Positions 12,301 to 22,434 of a stretch of DNA of 64,000 bases are shown here, piece after piece; within the stretch, counting starts at the first letter, position 1; every line of letters begins with the position of its first letter. Source of the DNA: Phoenix dactylifera. Its lineage: Eukaryota > Streptophyta > Magnoliopsida > Arecales > Arecaceae. The notes beneath the pieces were generated by a model. It made no database searches. It saw nothing but the letters and a program-made list of their open reading frames with translations, and was not told the origin of the DNA. The translations under genes and the position numbers were made by a program. The DNA lies in contig NC_052404.1 in NCBI RefSeq assembly GCF_009389715.1, positions 12,701,756-12,765,755 on the forward strand. The letters run 5' to 3'.

Positions 12301-12797
12301 CACTCCGAAAGTACCAGATGAAGCTCAACCTAGCTAAATGTGCATTCGGGGTCACCTCCGGTAAATTCCTCGGCTTCATCATTACACAACGAGGAATCGA
12401 GGCCAATCCAGAGAAGATCCGAGCCCTCCAAGGGATGACGCCTCCCAGGACGGTCAAGGAGGTACAGCGGCTCACGGGCCGAGTGGCAGCCCTCGGGAGG
12501 TTTATCTCCCGCTCGGCCGAGCGCTGCCTTCCATTCTTTGCAGTCCTCAAGAAGCCGAAGAACTTTTTGTGGTCGGACGAGTGCCAGCAATCTTTTGAAG
12601 ACCTCAAGCACCTGCTGGCTTCCCCTCCCCTGCTCACGAAGCCTCAACAGGGTGAGCTCCTCTACTTGTATTTAGCTGTCTCCCCTGTAGCAGTAAGCTC
12701 GGTCCTGGTCCGAGAGGAGGGGATATTATTGGCCGACACTCCAGAAGGATGCTATGGATTTCGTCCAAAGATGCGACCGGTGCCAAAGGAACGCTAA
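9336..12797 (+). CDS. Gag and first part of pol (protease, reverse transcriptase)
   Basis: One long open frame; the first ATG is at 9369. From N to C it contains the following. A Gag domain (Retrotrans_gag type) lies at about residues 190-345 (e.g. PLDHLESYRVLMALQGA, then SFKEYLDRFTAA). A basic Arg/Pro/Ser-rich stretch follows. A zinc-knuckle-like motif with CRFHRDHGHDTEDC comes next. The aspartic protease has VDNGSSANILYF. The reverse transcriptase has WRMCVDYTDLNKACPKDSFP, AFMDAFSGYNQI, MPFGLKNAGATYQRL and the catalytic YVDDMLVKS. In family elements this polyprotein builds the particle and copies RNA to DNA. It is treated here as a fossil part; the whole pol set is not intact. Confidence 0.9.
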   Translation: MALEEGPEFAAMKLRSKGASNASRRPPPSPEHSVRNSPPPAESTPQVRPKQFDALVQQVQALATVVQSLQPRGIPTAPPPPTPAQPEPPTSGLPHRGRDSQVQASLWREHPARGYGGWPQPSEAESVPGQPALERTAAAILQNDELDKKVEKLERQIQALHGRKSGRDNDFEFTTKSPFSPEIEDESVPLRFKMPQVEPYNGKADPLDHLESYRVLMALQGASEAMMCKAFPATLRGPARLWFTGLKPSTVSSFEQLGRQFAGNFAANQPQWRTSDSLLDIKQTEGESFKEYLDRFTAATWEVRELDQSIAMSALKTGARSYRFLFSIEKNFPTDLTEMITRARKYAKAEEAVAVRRGGTEQNPKKRRREERGRPRSPSPRRAKNPPRPKSPPRLRGPPQQRSPLRPRFPLQARAPERRYEKYTPLNAPRAEILMEIESRDGIRLPPPKPDTRIRRDLRKYCRFHRDHGHDTEDCYQLRNEIEALIRRGVLDRFVQGRREGKKPAEGAAQPEGSNANGPIAGVINTIRGGPSARKASGEEASSKRPRTTEAISFSDDDLEGVETPHDDAMVISMIINKFDVKRILVDNGSSANILYFGAYCKMGMTREQLRRTNAPLVGFTGDSVPVEGEIDLLVTAGLAPRKSTVGMGFLVIRLPSVYNAILGRPGLNALRAVVSTHHLLMRFPTSQGVGEVRGDQMVARRCYLATHEARRPAEVPAPTTDQPLTEVMEARVNPQKERVEPGELLIQVPLRENFPELTMQVGSGLGENERSRLVDFLRDNMDVFAWSPADMPGIDPEVMVHRLQVKPTCKPVRQKKRGAAPERQRAAAEEVSKLLEAGFIREISYPEWLANVVLVKKASGKWRMCVDYTDLNKACPKDSFPLPSIDQLVDSTSGHELLAFMDAFSGYNQIRMAPEDEEKTAFITDGGTYCYKVMPFGLKNAGATYQRLVNRIFKDQIGRNMEVYVDDMLVKSKAAQDHIADLNEAFTTLRKYQMKLNLAKCAFGVTSGKFLGFIITQRGIEANPEKIRALQGMTPPRTVKEVQRLTGRVAALGRFISRSAERCLPFFAVLKKPKNFLWSDECQQSFEDLKHLLASPPLLTKPQQGELLYLYLAVSPVAVSSVLVREEGILLADTPEGCYGFRPKMRPVPKER

Positions 12798-13701
12798 TGT
12801 TCAGCGCCGGCCCTCGGCTCCCTTGACTCCTATCAGCTCCCCTTGGCCTTTTGCCCAGTGGGGAATTGACATCCTCGGGCCATTTCCACTGGCCACCGGG
12901 CAAAGAAAGTTCCTGGTCGTCTCCATCGACTATTTCACCAAGTGGGTGGAAGCTGAGCCCCTCGCCCGGATCACCGAGCAGAAGATGCGGGATTTCGTCT
13001 GGAAGTCCATCATTTGCAGATTCGGGCTTCCCCGCATCCTTATCTCTGACAACGGTCGCCAATTCGACAACATCCATTTCAGAGAGTTCTGCTCCGAGCT
13101 TGGCATTGACCACCGCTTTACCTCGGTCGCGCATCCTCAGACAAACGGAGAAACCGAGGTAACAAATCGTACTATTTTGCAGGGTCTCAAAACCAGGCTC
13201 GACAAATCCAAAGGACAATGGGTCGAAGACCTATACAATGTCCTGTGGGCTTACCGGACTACGTTCCGCGTCCCCACCGGCGAGACTCCCTTCAACCTGA
13301 CATATGGGACAGAGGCCGTCATTCCACTAGAGATTGGGCTCCCCTCTCCAAGAGTCGAGCACCACGATGCTAGCTCCAACTCTTCGCAGCTCAGAGGCAA
13401 CCTCGACCTGATCGAGGAAACAAGGGAGATCGCCCGAGTGCGTATGGCAAGGTACCAGCAAAAGACAGCTCAGTACTACAACACCAGGGTCAAAGTCAAA
13501 TCTTTCAGACCAAGGGACCTTGTCTTAAGAAGAGCTGAAACCTCCCGACCAACTGAGCGAGGGAAGCTGGCCCCGAATTGGGAAGGACCATACCGAGTCA
13601 CGCGCATTCGCCGACCCGGAACTTATCAATTGGAGTCTCTAAATGGGACTCCCATTCCACGGAGCTGGAGCTCTGAAAATCTCCGCGTGTACCACCAGTA
13701 G
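12754..13701 (+). CDS. Integrase part of pol
   Basis: An open frame separate from the gag-RT frame. It carries the DDE integrase core: WGIDILGPFP, then LISDNGRQFDN, then AHPQTNGETEVTNR. The typical plant gypsy tail follows (VLWAYRTTFRVPTGETPFNL, then LAPNWEGPYRV). In the family it inserts the DNA copy and makes the 5-bp target duplication seen at the element ends. Fossil part of the Tat element. Confidence 0.88.
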   Translation: MDFVQRCDRCQRNANVQRRPSAPLTPISSPWPFAQWGIDILGPFPLATGQRKFLVVSIDYFTKWVEAEPLARITEQKMRDFVWKSIICRFGLPRILISDNGRQFDNIHFREFCSELGIDHRFTSVAHPQTNGETEVTNRTILQGLKTRLDKSKGQWVEDLYNVLWAYRTTFRVPTGETPFNLTYGTEAVIPLEIGLPSPRVEHHDASSNSSQLRGNLDLIEETREIARVRMARYQQKTAQYYNTRVKVKSFRPRDLVLRRAETSRPTERGKLAPNWEGPYRVTRIRRPGTYQLESLNGTPIPRSWSSENLRVYHQ

Positions 13702-13944
13702 AACCCTGAGGGGTTCCCCATTATTCAACCATTGAATTTCATTCTATAAATTTCATTTCACAATAAACCGATGGTTTGCGAACTTATTCCGAGCTCCCCA
13801 ATTTTCCTGATCATCTCACGGTACAAGGTTTATTCTTCTTCCCCGACCACGGTTGGGATGCCCCGATGCCTCGGGATGATGGAGTACCTGCGTGGACCCC
13901 CTGAAGATGTCCGTGAGTTCGTTGTGCGCTCCCCATCAACCAAC

Positions 13945-14774
13945 GAGCTCGGCTCGTGCTCCATCTATTGAGTAGCGGTCCTCTCTGACCGGACGAGCCC
14001 GGCTCGTGCTCCATCTATTGAGTAGCGGTCCTCTCTGACCGGACGAGCTCGGCTCGTGCTCCATCTATTGAGTAGCGGTCCTCTCTGACCGGACGAGCTC
14101 GGCTCGTGCTCCATCAACTATTGAGTAGCGGTCCTCTCTGACCGGACGAGCTCGGCTCGTGCTCCATCTATTGAGTAGCGGTCCTCTCTGACCGGACGAG
14201 CCCGGCTCGTGCTCCATCTATTGAGTAGCGGTCCTCTCTGACCGGACGAGCCCGGCTCGTGCTCCATCTATTGAGCAGCGGTCCTCTCTGGCCGGACGAG
14301 CTCGGCTCGTGCTCCAACTATTGAGTAACGGTCCTCTCTGACCGGACGAGCTCGGCTCGTGCTCCATCAACTATTGAGTAGCGGTCCTCTCTGACCGGAC
14401 GAGCTCGGCTCGTGCTCCATCTATTGAGTAGCGGTCCTCTCTGACCGGACGAGCCCGGCTCGTGCTCCATCTATTGAGTAGCGGTCCCCTCTGACCGGAC
14501 GAGCCCGGCTCGTGCTCCATCTATTGAGCAGCGGTCCTCTCTGGCCGGACGAGCTCGGCTCGTGCTCCAACTATTGAGTAACGGTCCTCTCTGACCGGAC
14601 GAGCTCGGCTCGTGCTCCATCAACTATTGAGTAGCGGCCCTCTCTGACCGGACGAGCTCGGCTCGTGCTCCAACTATTGAGTAACGGTCCTCTCTGACCG
14701 GACGAGCTCGGCTCGTGCTCCATCGACTATTGAGTAGCGGTCCTCTCTGACCGGACGAGCTCGGCTCGTGCTCC
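13945..14774. repeat. 50-bp minisatellite, 16 units plus a partial, with higher-order structure
   Basis: Head-to-tail units of 50 bp (53 bp in a CATCAACTA variant). Each begins with the hairpin ACGAGC - 3 nt - GCTCGT and ends with CTCTCTGACCGGAC. Units 4-8 and 9-13 carry the same order of variants, so a block of five units (about 253 bp) has been copied as a whole. It lies between integrase and the antisense gene of the Tat element. It is not a CRISPR: there are no unique spacers and the unit varies continuously. Confidence 0.93.
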
Positions 14775-14927
14775 TACCCCGACCTCGGCCGGGATGCCTC
14801 GAGATGTCGAGATGCCCCGGTTCATCGGGATGCCCCGATACGTTGGGATGATTTCTTTATTGGCCAAACAAGCTCGGCTCATTCTCTACCAGCTTCAACC
14901 AACGAGCTCGGCTCGTTCTTCATCGCT

Positions 14928-15375
14928 GGATTTCTCTGCCGACGTCCCCAAAGAACGGAGTCCGAGCAGAGAAGCGTCTTCAGTCGCCTCGGCGCCAGGA
15001 CGCACACGGTACAAGGTACCCATTTATTTAACATTTTTTATCTATTCTGCTTTTGGATTTCTCTGCCGACGTCCCCCAAGAACGGAGTCCGAGCAGAGAA
15101 GCGTCCTCAGTCGCCTCGGCGCCAGGACGCACACGGTACAAGGTACCCATTTATTTAATATTTTTTAATCTATTCTGCTTTTGGATTTCTCTGCCGACGT
15201 CCCCAAAGAGCGGACGCCGAACAGAGGAACGTCTTCAGTCGCCTCGGCGCAAGGACGCATATGGTACAAGGTACCTATTCATTTAATGTTTCTACATTGT
15301 CTTGGGTTTTTCTCTGCCGATGTCCTCAAAGAACGGACGCCGAGCAGAGGAGCGTCTTCAATCGCCTCGACGAAG
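14928..15375. repeat. About 127-bp tandem repeat, four copies
   Basis: Copies start near 14928, 15055, 15183 and 15304, each opening with TTTCTCTGCCGA and containing CGGACGCCGA/CGGAGTCCGA, GCAGAG and GGTACAAGGTACC. Identity falls in the fourth copy. No coding role is evident. Confidence 0.85.
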
Positions 15376-15896
15376 GAGTGCTCATGACACCAGCATATTA
15401 TTACACTAAGTCCGGTGAATTTCCGTCACGAGTTGACGAGCATTCGACCCATTCGTTGGAAACGAATCTGGTACGCCCCGACAACGCGAGGGTCGAAGTT
15501 TACTAACTTCGCAAAAATAAATTTTAAGCCGAACCCAAACCCAAACCTTAGAGCTTGGTCGAAATCTGGGCTAGGCTCAGAAGGACTCTCCGAGCCCAAA
15601 TCCTCTGAGCACAAGCGGTACTTTACCACTGGTCGAAGGACTGAGTAATGGAGCTCGACAAGCCGAACCCAAACCCAAACCCTGTGGCGGGTAAAGCTCA
15701 GGCCCTAGAGCCCATATCCTCGGAACCTAAAACAGATCCGAGCAGAGAAACTTAGACTACAATAGACGAGTTTCCACACATGAATATTCATTTCAAAAAG
15801 CCCGGAGGCCTAGTACAAGAGCTCGGACCCGGCTTTAAAGTATAGAGGCCGCTCCGGCTTACAAAAAAGAAAAAGAAGATAGGAAAAAGGGGAAAA

Positions 15897-18109
15897 CTAC
15901 ACCAAGGGCTCAGGCCCGGCGACTTCAGGAACAGTTGGCTCTTCTGCGGCCGAGGCCCCCACAGTGGCCTTGGGAGCTGCCTCGGTGACCTCGAGAGCGA
16001 TCTCGCCTTCTTCAGCTTGACCCTCCTGGTCGGTCCCGCCAGAGGTTGGAACCTCTACCTCCGCCTCCGCTTCTGGGTTTTCGACCCCAGCGCCTGGTTG
16101 AAGCAGGCTAAGGTCGAAATCTGGGAGAAGTCGCCGCAACTGATTGCGGAAGTCCTTGAAGCCCTGGATGAGACCATTGACGCCTTCCTCTTCCATCAAG
16201 TCGCGAAAGTCTTCCGATTCGCGGAAGAGCTTGACGGCGTCCTGGGCCTGCTCCCGGGCCTCCTTCTCTCGAGCCTCGTGGTAGGCGGCCTTCCGCTCCA
16301 AAATCTTTATCTCTCTTTCGCGATCCGCGAGCAGAGATTGCACGTCAAGTAGACGGATCTCGAGATCTCGGACCTTTATTCGAGCCTCCCCCACCTCCTG
16401 CTCGCGTATAGCGAGCGACGATTCGGCCTCCGTCCGGCGGGCCTCCGCGGCGCGCACTTCAGACATAGTCAAAGAGTGCGCGCCCTTCTCCTCTTCAAGT
16501 TCGGCGACCAGAGTCCGAACCTCGTCTTCGGCCGCCCCTAGCTTCGCTTGAAGCACTTTCTGCTCGGCCTCAGACGCGAGGAACTTTGTTTCGGCCTCCT
16601 CGCGCCCCCTTTGATGCCTTCGGGCCCGGTCCCGGTAGTCCTGGATGATGTGAATCATCGTCTCGGTCTCGTGGAGGCGCTGCAAGAGGGACATGTAAGA
16701 AACAGTTCTAAGCCGAAACACAAATTTGCACAGATAAAAGCTGACTTACTCGGATGGAAGAGCAAATAGCGGAGTCCATGAACTCGCCGTAGTTCATGGA
16801 CCGAATTTTGGCCTGGTCGGCCGGGAGCAGCGCGACCCGAAGAACTTCGCGCGCCACTTGTGCATTATCGAGGGCCGAGTCGCCCTCGAAAACAGCCCAT
16901 CCAAAAGCGTAAGGCATCCGCTCCTGAGGACCCGAAGAACCCGCCAGACCGGCCTCAGCTGGCCTGGGTGCGGCCGACCCCGTTGCTTCTTGGCTATTCC
17001 CCGGCTCAGAGCTGGGGAATTGGGGTCGAGTAGACGGCTGACCGGACCGCTGCGTGGTAGAGGTGGGGCGTGCGAGCGCCAGATCTGTTGAGGTCCTCCC
17101 TCCCTGGTCGGAATTTGGAGCTTCCCGCCGACCAGGGACTTGCGAAATCGGCACCGAACACGGAAGTGCCATCGTGGCTCCGCCAGAGCCCACGCCCTCT
17201 CCCCGACCAGCCTCAGGGCGCACGGGGCGAGAAGCGCGCGCCTCAACTGTTGTGGTCGTCGAGGTCTTCGCCGAGGTCTTTGCTTTCTTCCTCGGCTCGA
17301 TCGGTTCTCCTGAGAGTTCGGCCGCTCTCTTCTGAAACCGGGCATATAGGACCTCGCTCTTGGTCACCATCTTTGCGATATCTGCAAGGACGAGCAGGAT
17401 TAAAACTTAGAAACTGTAACAAAAAAAAAAACACCCTACTGCTACTCTTACCATGGGGACGCGCCGAGCTCAGCCCAACATTCACTAGGGCATCCTCACT
17501 GATGAGGCCGCTCAGTAAGATGCCGCCCCCAAGGCTGCGAATAGTGTCGAGGACCCCTTGCTCGCGCGAAGAAAGCTTAGGGATTTTGTTGACAGACTTG
17601 AGTTGGGTTGGCCCCCACCTAGGGTTAAATCCCCATGTCTGTTCAGACCCTAGGAGGAAGAACTTCTTCTTCCAGTCATGAATGGACGAGGGGGCACCCT
17701 GAAAAAGTGGCCGACCCGCCCGAAGGGCAATATAGAGCCACTCTCCGTCTCCCGGATTCGACTTTAGCACAAAAAGTCGCCGGAAAACGTTAACAGAGGT
17801 CGGAATCCCGTGTAATAAGCACAGCGACAGGAACCCGATCACTGTTCTCCAGGCATTCGGAGCGAGTTGCGCCGGAACCAGCTGGTATTCCGTTAGCAAC
17901 TCATTCACGAAGCCGTGGAGAGGAAACCGTAGGCCAGCCCAGAGTGATTCCAGATACACTCCAATCCGGCCTACCGGAGGGTCGGTCACCCGATCCCCCT
18001 GCCTGGCGGGTTCCAACCGGAACCCTTGGAGAGGAAAGAACCATTCCTCAGTCATTTCCACCTCCAGTACACCCATGGTGGACTCGACTTCATTTGGACC
18101 GGAACCCAT
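15897..18109 (-). CDS. Antisense accessory gene of the Tat element (PF04195-like plus coiled coil)
   Basis: Three open blocks lie on the minus strand, in order about 18109-17450, 17385-16740 and 16685-15897. The first starts MGSGPNEVEST. It has the features of the plant 'putative gypsy type transposon' domain (PF04195), e.g. GFVNELLTEYQLVPAQLAPN, WRTVIGFLSLCLLHGIP and SIHDWKKKFFLLG. The second is Pro/Ser/Arg-rich and low in complexity. The third is a long Glu/Arg-rich coiled coil ending in an acidic Ala/Glu/Pro tail. The gaps between blocks have GT and AG edges and could be short introns. Antisense reading frames at this place are known from Tat-lineage elements; their role is unknown. A TATA box lies just upstream. 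Treated as a fossil part. Confidence 0.75.
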
Positions 18110-18247
18110 TAGGAAAAAGGAAAAGGGATTTTGGGAGAAAAAGAAGAAAAGGGAAAGGGACCTGTGAGACGCCGGGAACAAAAACCTCGGACTGAGAAAA
18201 ATTGGAGGAAAAAGACAATAAGAAAGGAGAAGGAAGCCAGGTGAGGG

Positions 18248-18258
18248 TTTATATAAAT
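18248..18258 (-). promoter_or_regulatory. TATA box for the antisense gene inside the Tat element
   Basis: The minus strand reads ATTTATATAAA about 140 bp before the antisense ATG at 18109, and about 360 bp inside the 3' LTR border. It is a near-ideal plant TATA box with a fitting leader length. It suggests that the antisense gene is driven by an internal promoter and not by the LTR. Confidence 0.6.
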
Positions 18259-18600
18259 CCCTCCAACGGCCCAGATCAGCGAGGAAAAACGCTGCTCCCC
18301 ATTCGGGTTACGACTCGTGTCAATCCAAAAGACAAAACGCCGCATTTATTCCGGGCTGACGCTTCGGACACAGAAGCGCCCTATCGAATCACACGGCCCC
18401 ATCATGAGCCCACGACGCGAGGACGCTTCGAAGAAGGCGTCCCGATAATGGGGTATCCTCGGAAAAGAAGAAACGCCGCCTATTAAAGGCGCCTCAAAAC
18501 GCGCAATAATTCGAGAACGTGCAATAATTTTAAAAATTTTCCATAATAACCCAACTAAAACTACTTCCCGCGCTCAAGCTGGTAGCCAGCTAGAACTAGG

Positions 18601-18614
18601 AAGTCGGGGGGTAG
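18601..18614 (+). other. Polypurine tract
   Basis: AAGTCGGGGGGTAG directly precedes the 3' LTR start TGTTGGGAG, the usual place for plus-strand priming. Confidence 0.7.
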
Positions 18615-19770
18615 TGTTGGGAGATTACCCAAGTCACGACAGAAAGGCGCTCGACCGAAGAGCGCCCACCAGAGAGGCGCTCGACCGAAGGGCGCCGACC
18701 AGAAAGGCGCTCGACCGAAGGGCGCCGACCAGAGAGGCGCTCGACCGAAGGGCGTCGACCAGAAAGGCGCCCGACCGAAGGGCGCCGACCAGAGAGGCGC
18801 TCGACCGAAGGGCGCCGACCAGAGAGGCGCTCTACTAGAAAGCGTCGACCAGGGGCAATCCCGCCACAGGACATTCCGCTAGGCGACCTGCTCGGCTCGG
18901 CACCTCTGCTAGGCCCATGCCTTAGCCGAATATCCAATCACTGCCTAATCCTCCAACAGGTCCGACGACCAAGTACGTAACTCCACTACAACCTGCCACC
19001 ATCCCTAAGCCATCAAAGCACAGGATCTCCACAGGAACTCGGCATGACCTGTCATTAATGCATAAGACCCCCTCGGGCCTCCGATGCACTCAGTCATTAA
19101 ATGAACACAGCTCAAAACGATCTCCGGATCACTGAACCATCAGAGCGTATGGCTCTCCCTGACCGCCGGTTCATTCGATAATAAATGCACTTACCATCCA
19201 CGGACCCCAGGTCCACCATAGCCAGCGGTTCAACCACTCCAACAGGTCCGATCGACCGTGACAACTCCCTGATTCCGGTCCGATTCGGTCCCGTTCTCCA
19301 CTACGCCATTAATGGGCCAAATCGTGCCCAATTATTACACAAGAGGATAAACCTCCTGTCACCTCCCAGGTAACAAAAATCCTCCTATAAAAGGAAACCT
19401 GGAGGGAAAGGAAAGGGGGCCCCCGAGAGAGAGAGAGAGAGAGACAGAGAACCCTCCTGGACCGGATAGAAAGAAGTAAACAGCATAGACACAAGGGAGG
19501 GGACGATCCTCTTCATTTTTCCTTATCTTATCCAAATACTCTCCGGCCTGCTCTCTCCACATATTCCCCCTCTAACTTAAGCATCGGAGGGCCGGCGCCG
19601 GAGAGCCCGGCCACCGGCTTTTTTGCAGGACAGGCCAGGACGCACTCTTCTCCGCTCTCTCATCCCCGCGGAGGACGCAGTCGGCCGGCGCACCGCCGTC
19701 CGCCCTCCCGGCAGCGGAGCTCCTCCTCCTCTGGTTTCGCGGCGGCCCCCGGGTCCAATTTCCAGCAACA
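18615..19770 (+). repeat. 3' LTR of the Tat element
   Basis: 1156 bp, TG...CA ends, TATA box at 19386-19393, followed directly by the target duplication GATCT. It is 97 bp longer than the 5' LTR, mainly because the 30-bp hairpin array has seven units and a GA run is slightly longer. Confidence 0.95.
18641..18850. repeat. 30-bp hairpin repeat, seven copies, in U3 of the 3' LTR
   Basis: Seven head-to-tail 30-bp units of the same family as 8302-8421. Units alternate AGAAAGGCGC and AGAGAGGCGC starts. The last, diverged unit is shared with the 5' LTR, so copy number changed within the array and not at its end. Confidence 0.9.
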
Positions 19771-19775
19771 GATCT

Positions 19776-22426
19776 TAAAGCGACCGGTGGATGATCCAAT
19801 GGTAAATTCGTGCGAAGAAGAATTCTTTTTTCTCGCCCCGAGAGCCTCATAGCATTATTTGACAGCGAAACAAGTGCAACAATGGGGTTGGCGTAGTATT
19901 ATGACGCTATCCAATGAGAGCCTCACAGCATTACTTGAAAGATACTGGAGACCCGGTGCTCAGGAATGTTAAGCTCAACTTGCCTCGGGCATGCTCTTAT
20001 AAATTTCCATTGGCGAGCATTTGGGAGGAATATGGCATTCTAAATCCAAATACTGCAGTAGTTTGGATCTGGCTTGGATGCCCGGGCAAAAAGATATGTT
20101 TTACATACATGTGGCTGATCAAATAGAGGTTTGAGCATAAACCATGCAACAAGGAGGGAGCATTTAATCATTATATAAACTTTGATAAACAGCCTTCACA
20201 ATCTATACATGGCCAAAAAGTAGAAGTTTGAGAAGAAATAATTGCGCAGGAGCAGTGTCCGGGTTCCCAACAGCCGAAGCCCCTGCCGCTTTCTCTGAGA
20301 TTGGTGCCTACTTTCATGAGAAGGAGGACACACAAGAGAAGTGGGTTTTCTACTATCCGCTTGCTTGAACGGCTTGATTGAGCATCTTACTAGAAAACGG
20401 GAAGTACTTTGGAAATAGGTTCAAAAAGGAAAACATCCCTCAAATGGAATTGATAATTCCATATGGCACTCGAACATAGGTTGATTAGAGGTGCAAAAAG
20501 ATCGGATCGGATTGGGTTATGAATGACCCCGACCTAACTCAATTCCTTGTTCGGATTCTAATATTGGACCCAGACCCAATTCAAGAAGTTCGGGTCGGGT
20601 AGGGTCGAATTGCGTTAATTGCTAAAATTTATGACCCAACGGGTTATTCAGGTTGGGTCGGATTCATGTATAATTTAGTCCCAACCCAGAAATTCAGGTC
20701 CGGGTCGGGTCCAATTCAGATCTTTCTCTCTTTATCCTCTATTTTACCTCTCTTTTTTCTCAAGTTACTTTTCCTCTCAAAAGGTGCCTTTAGTCTCCTT
20801 CTAAAACCAGAAGCTACAATGGTTAGATTATCATATCCCAAAACTTCAATGCCGAGATTTATGTTAACATACCAAGCTCCTGTTTGCCTCCTTTATACTG
20901 CTGCAAAATACTGAAAAAGCGACAGCATGAATATAACGAAATATTTCAATTCATATTAATTTCTATGAGAGACAACAACAATAAGAACAACAACTACTAT
21001 ATAGAAATCTAAATAAAAGTAGAATTTTATGTTTGTTAGCATTAGAAAGTTTTTTTTTCTATCTTGGAGATACTAAGAGAAGCTTTCAAGAAACTTTTGT
21101 ACTTCGGTTGCTGATTTGCTAATGATGTTCAAAGCTAGCAGGTTAATTAATAAAACTTATGCTAATTAGCATTTTTTATAGACGAACAAAGATAGCTAGG
21201 TTGTGATGTATTTTTAAATTTTGAAATAATAAATTATAATTTCATAAATTTATATATTTGGTTCTGCAGTGGGATTCAAAATTTTTCTAATATAATGAAA
21301 TTAGAAATTCCTATTCTTGTAGGCTCTTCTAGTGTCTTATTCTCTTATTAATTTCCATTCTAGATCTTTATCTATCTGATGGCTCCACGCGTTTGGCCGG
21401 CTGCAAATTCTCTCGTGACCTCGAAGCCTCTTGGTCCCCTTCGTAATTCCAACGCGTCCTGCGGTTCTCAAATCATAGATATCATTAAAAAAACAAAAAT
21501 CAACGTCCGGGGCCTAAAGAAACGCCGGAGGTTCCCAGGTAACATGCTTCCTAGCATCGGCAAAACCCTTTATGCGGGCGGGGAGGGAGACGAGGCATTT
21601 GAATTCAGTACTTTGGAAACCCGGGAGTTTTTTTTTAAAAAGAAAAAGAAAAGAAAAAAGATTTGATTCGCAATCGTTGCGGCGGGCGTGGAGCAACATT
21701 ATCGTTATGCTGCCAGGGTAACGGACGATTGGTGGCAGGCAAGGCTGAGCCTGAGGGAACATCGAACCCGGTGAGCGCGGCGGAACGTGGGATGGTGGGG
21801 CGGCCCCGCCTTGGTCGGACGAGAGACTCCTCTACATTTCTCCCCTTCTACTCCACCCAAATTACACACCGCTCCTCCCCCACGAAGCATCCAACGCTTT
21901 CCTTTTTTTTTTTTTTCTAATATTCATTTCAGTGGTGCGAAATTAAGACAGAGACCATCTGCCCTCTCTCCGGGTGCCTTTTCCTTCCGGAATCAAATTA
22001 ACATCGCGTTGATCTTGATCGTCCGATGCGCGTGATTTTTTCCAGCTGTCGATTCAAGAACCGCCTATCATTTGGGTGCCTCCTGCAGCAGCAGAGGCGG
22101 GCCAAGGAGATGTGGGGGCGGAGGCGGAGATAACGACGAACACCGTGGTTTAAATTGTCCATAGAACATTATCACGCCCTCGAACCATCTTCCCTTGTTT
22201 TTTTTTTTTTCCTTTCTTTTTCGTTCTCCTCACTGGGTGCCGCGAAGAAGCCATCTCTCTAAATCGGCCTTCCACGCTTCTCCCCCTTCCTTCTCTCAGC
22301 CAACCCGCGAGGTCGAGGTCGAGGTCGCGTCAAGGAAGAGCGACGCCTCCACGAAGATCCGTGTCGACCCCGCGTTCGCGTTCGCCTTATTTAAAGAAAG
22401 GGAGGGAGGAGCCCACCGGAAGGCCA
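19776..22426. other. Intergenic DNA between the Tat element and the IPC synthase gene
   Basis: No gene recognised. 20500-20730 is rich in GGGTCGG/GACCC words. The rest up to about 21350 is AT-rich. From 21360 the sequence becomes GC-richer, with poly-T tracts at about 21901-21916 and 22198-22210, and probably holds the upstream promoter of the following gene. Confidence 0.5.
20500..20730. repeat. GGGTCGG-rich dispersed repeat
   Basis: Multiple GGGTCGGGT, GGATCGGATTGGG and GACCCAA words on both strands, a pattern seen in many plant interspersed repeats. The element class and ends cannot be set from this copy. Confidence 0.4.
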
Positions 22427-22434
22427 TATAAAAG
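22427..22434 (+). promoter_or_regulatory. TATA box of the IPC synthase gene
   Basis: TATAAAAG, 436 bp before the start codon at 22863. Transcription would begin near 22460 and the leader would be about 400 nt, containing two upstream ATGs. Confidence 0.55.

Larger units (their letters stand above)
8276..19770 (+). mobile_element. Tat-lineage Ty3/gypsy LTR retrotransposon, full length, young
   Basis: The element runs from TGTTGGGAG to CCAGCAACA and is flanked by the 5-bp duplication GATCT (8271-8275 and 19771-19775). Its parts are: 5' LTR 8276-9334, primer-binding site next to it, gag-pol reading frames 9336-13701, a long non-coding block with two tandem arrays (13945-14774 and 14928-15375), an antisense accessory gene (about 15897-18109), a purine tract, and 3' LTR 18615-19770. 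Additional antisense reading frames between integrase and the 3' LTR are known for the Tat lineage. Outside the repeat tracts I count only about five differences between the LTRs, suggesting an age of a few hundred thousand years at a conventional plant rate. The ends look whole. pol is not fully intact, with about one break. As a fossil it is unlikely to move by itself. Confidence 0.93.

Noticed and set aside
13945-14774. CRISPR-like array of regularly spaced palindromic repeats
   Set aside because: Repeats are contiguous 50-bp units without unique spacers, inside a plant retrotransposon; it is a minisatellite.
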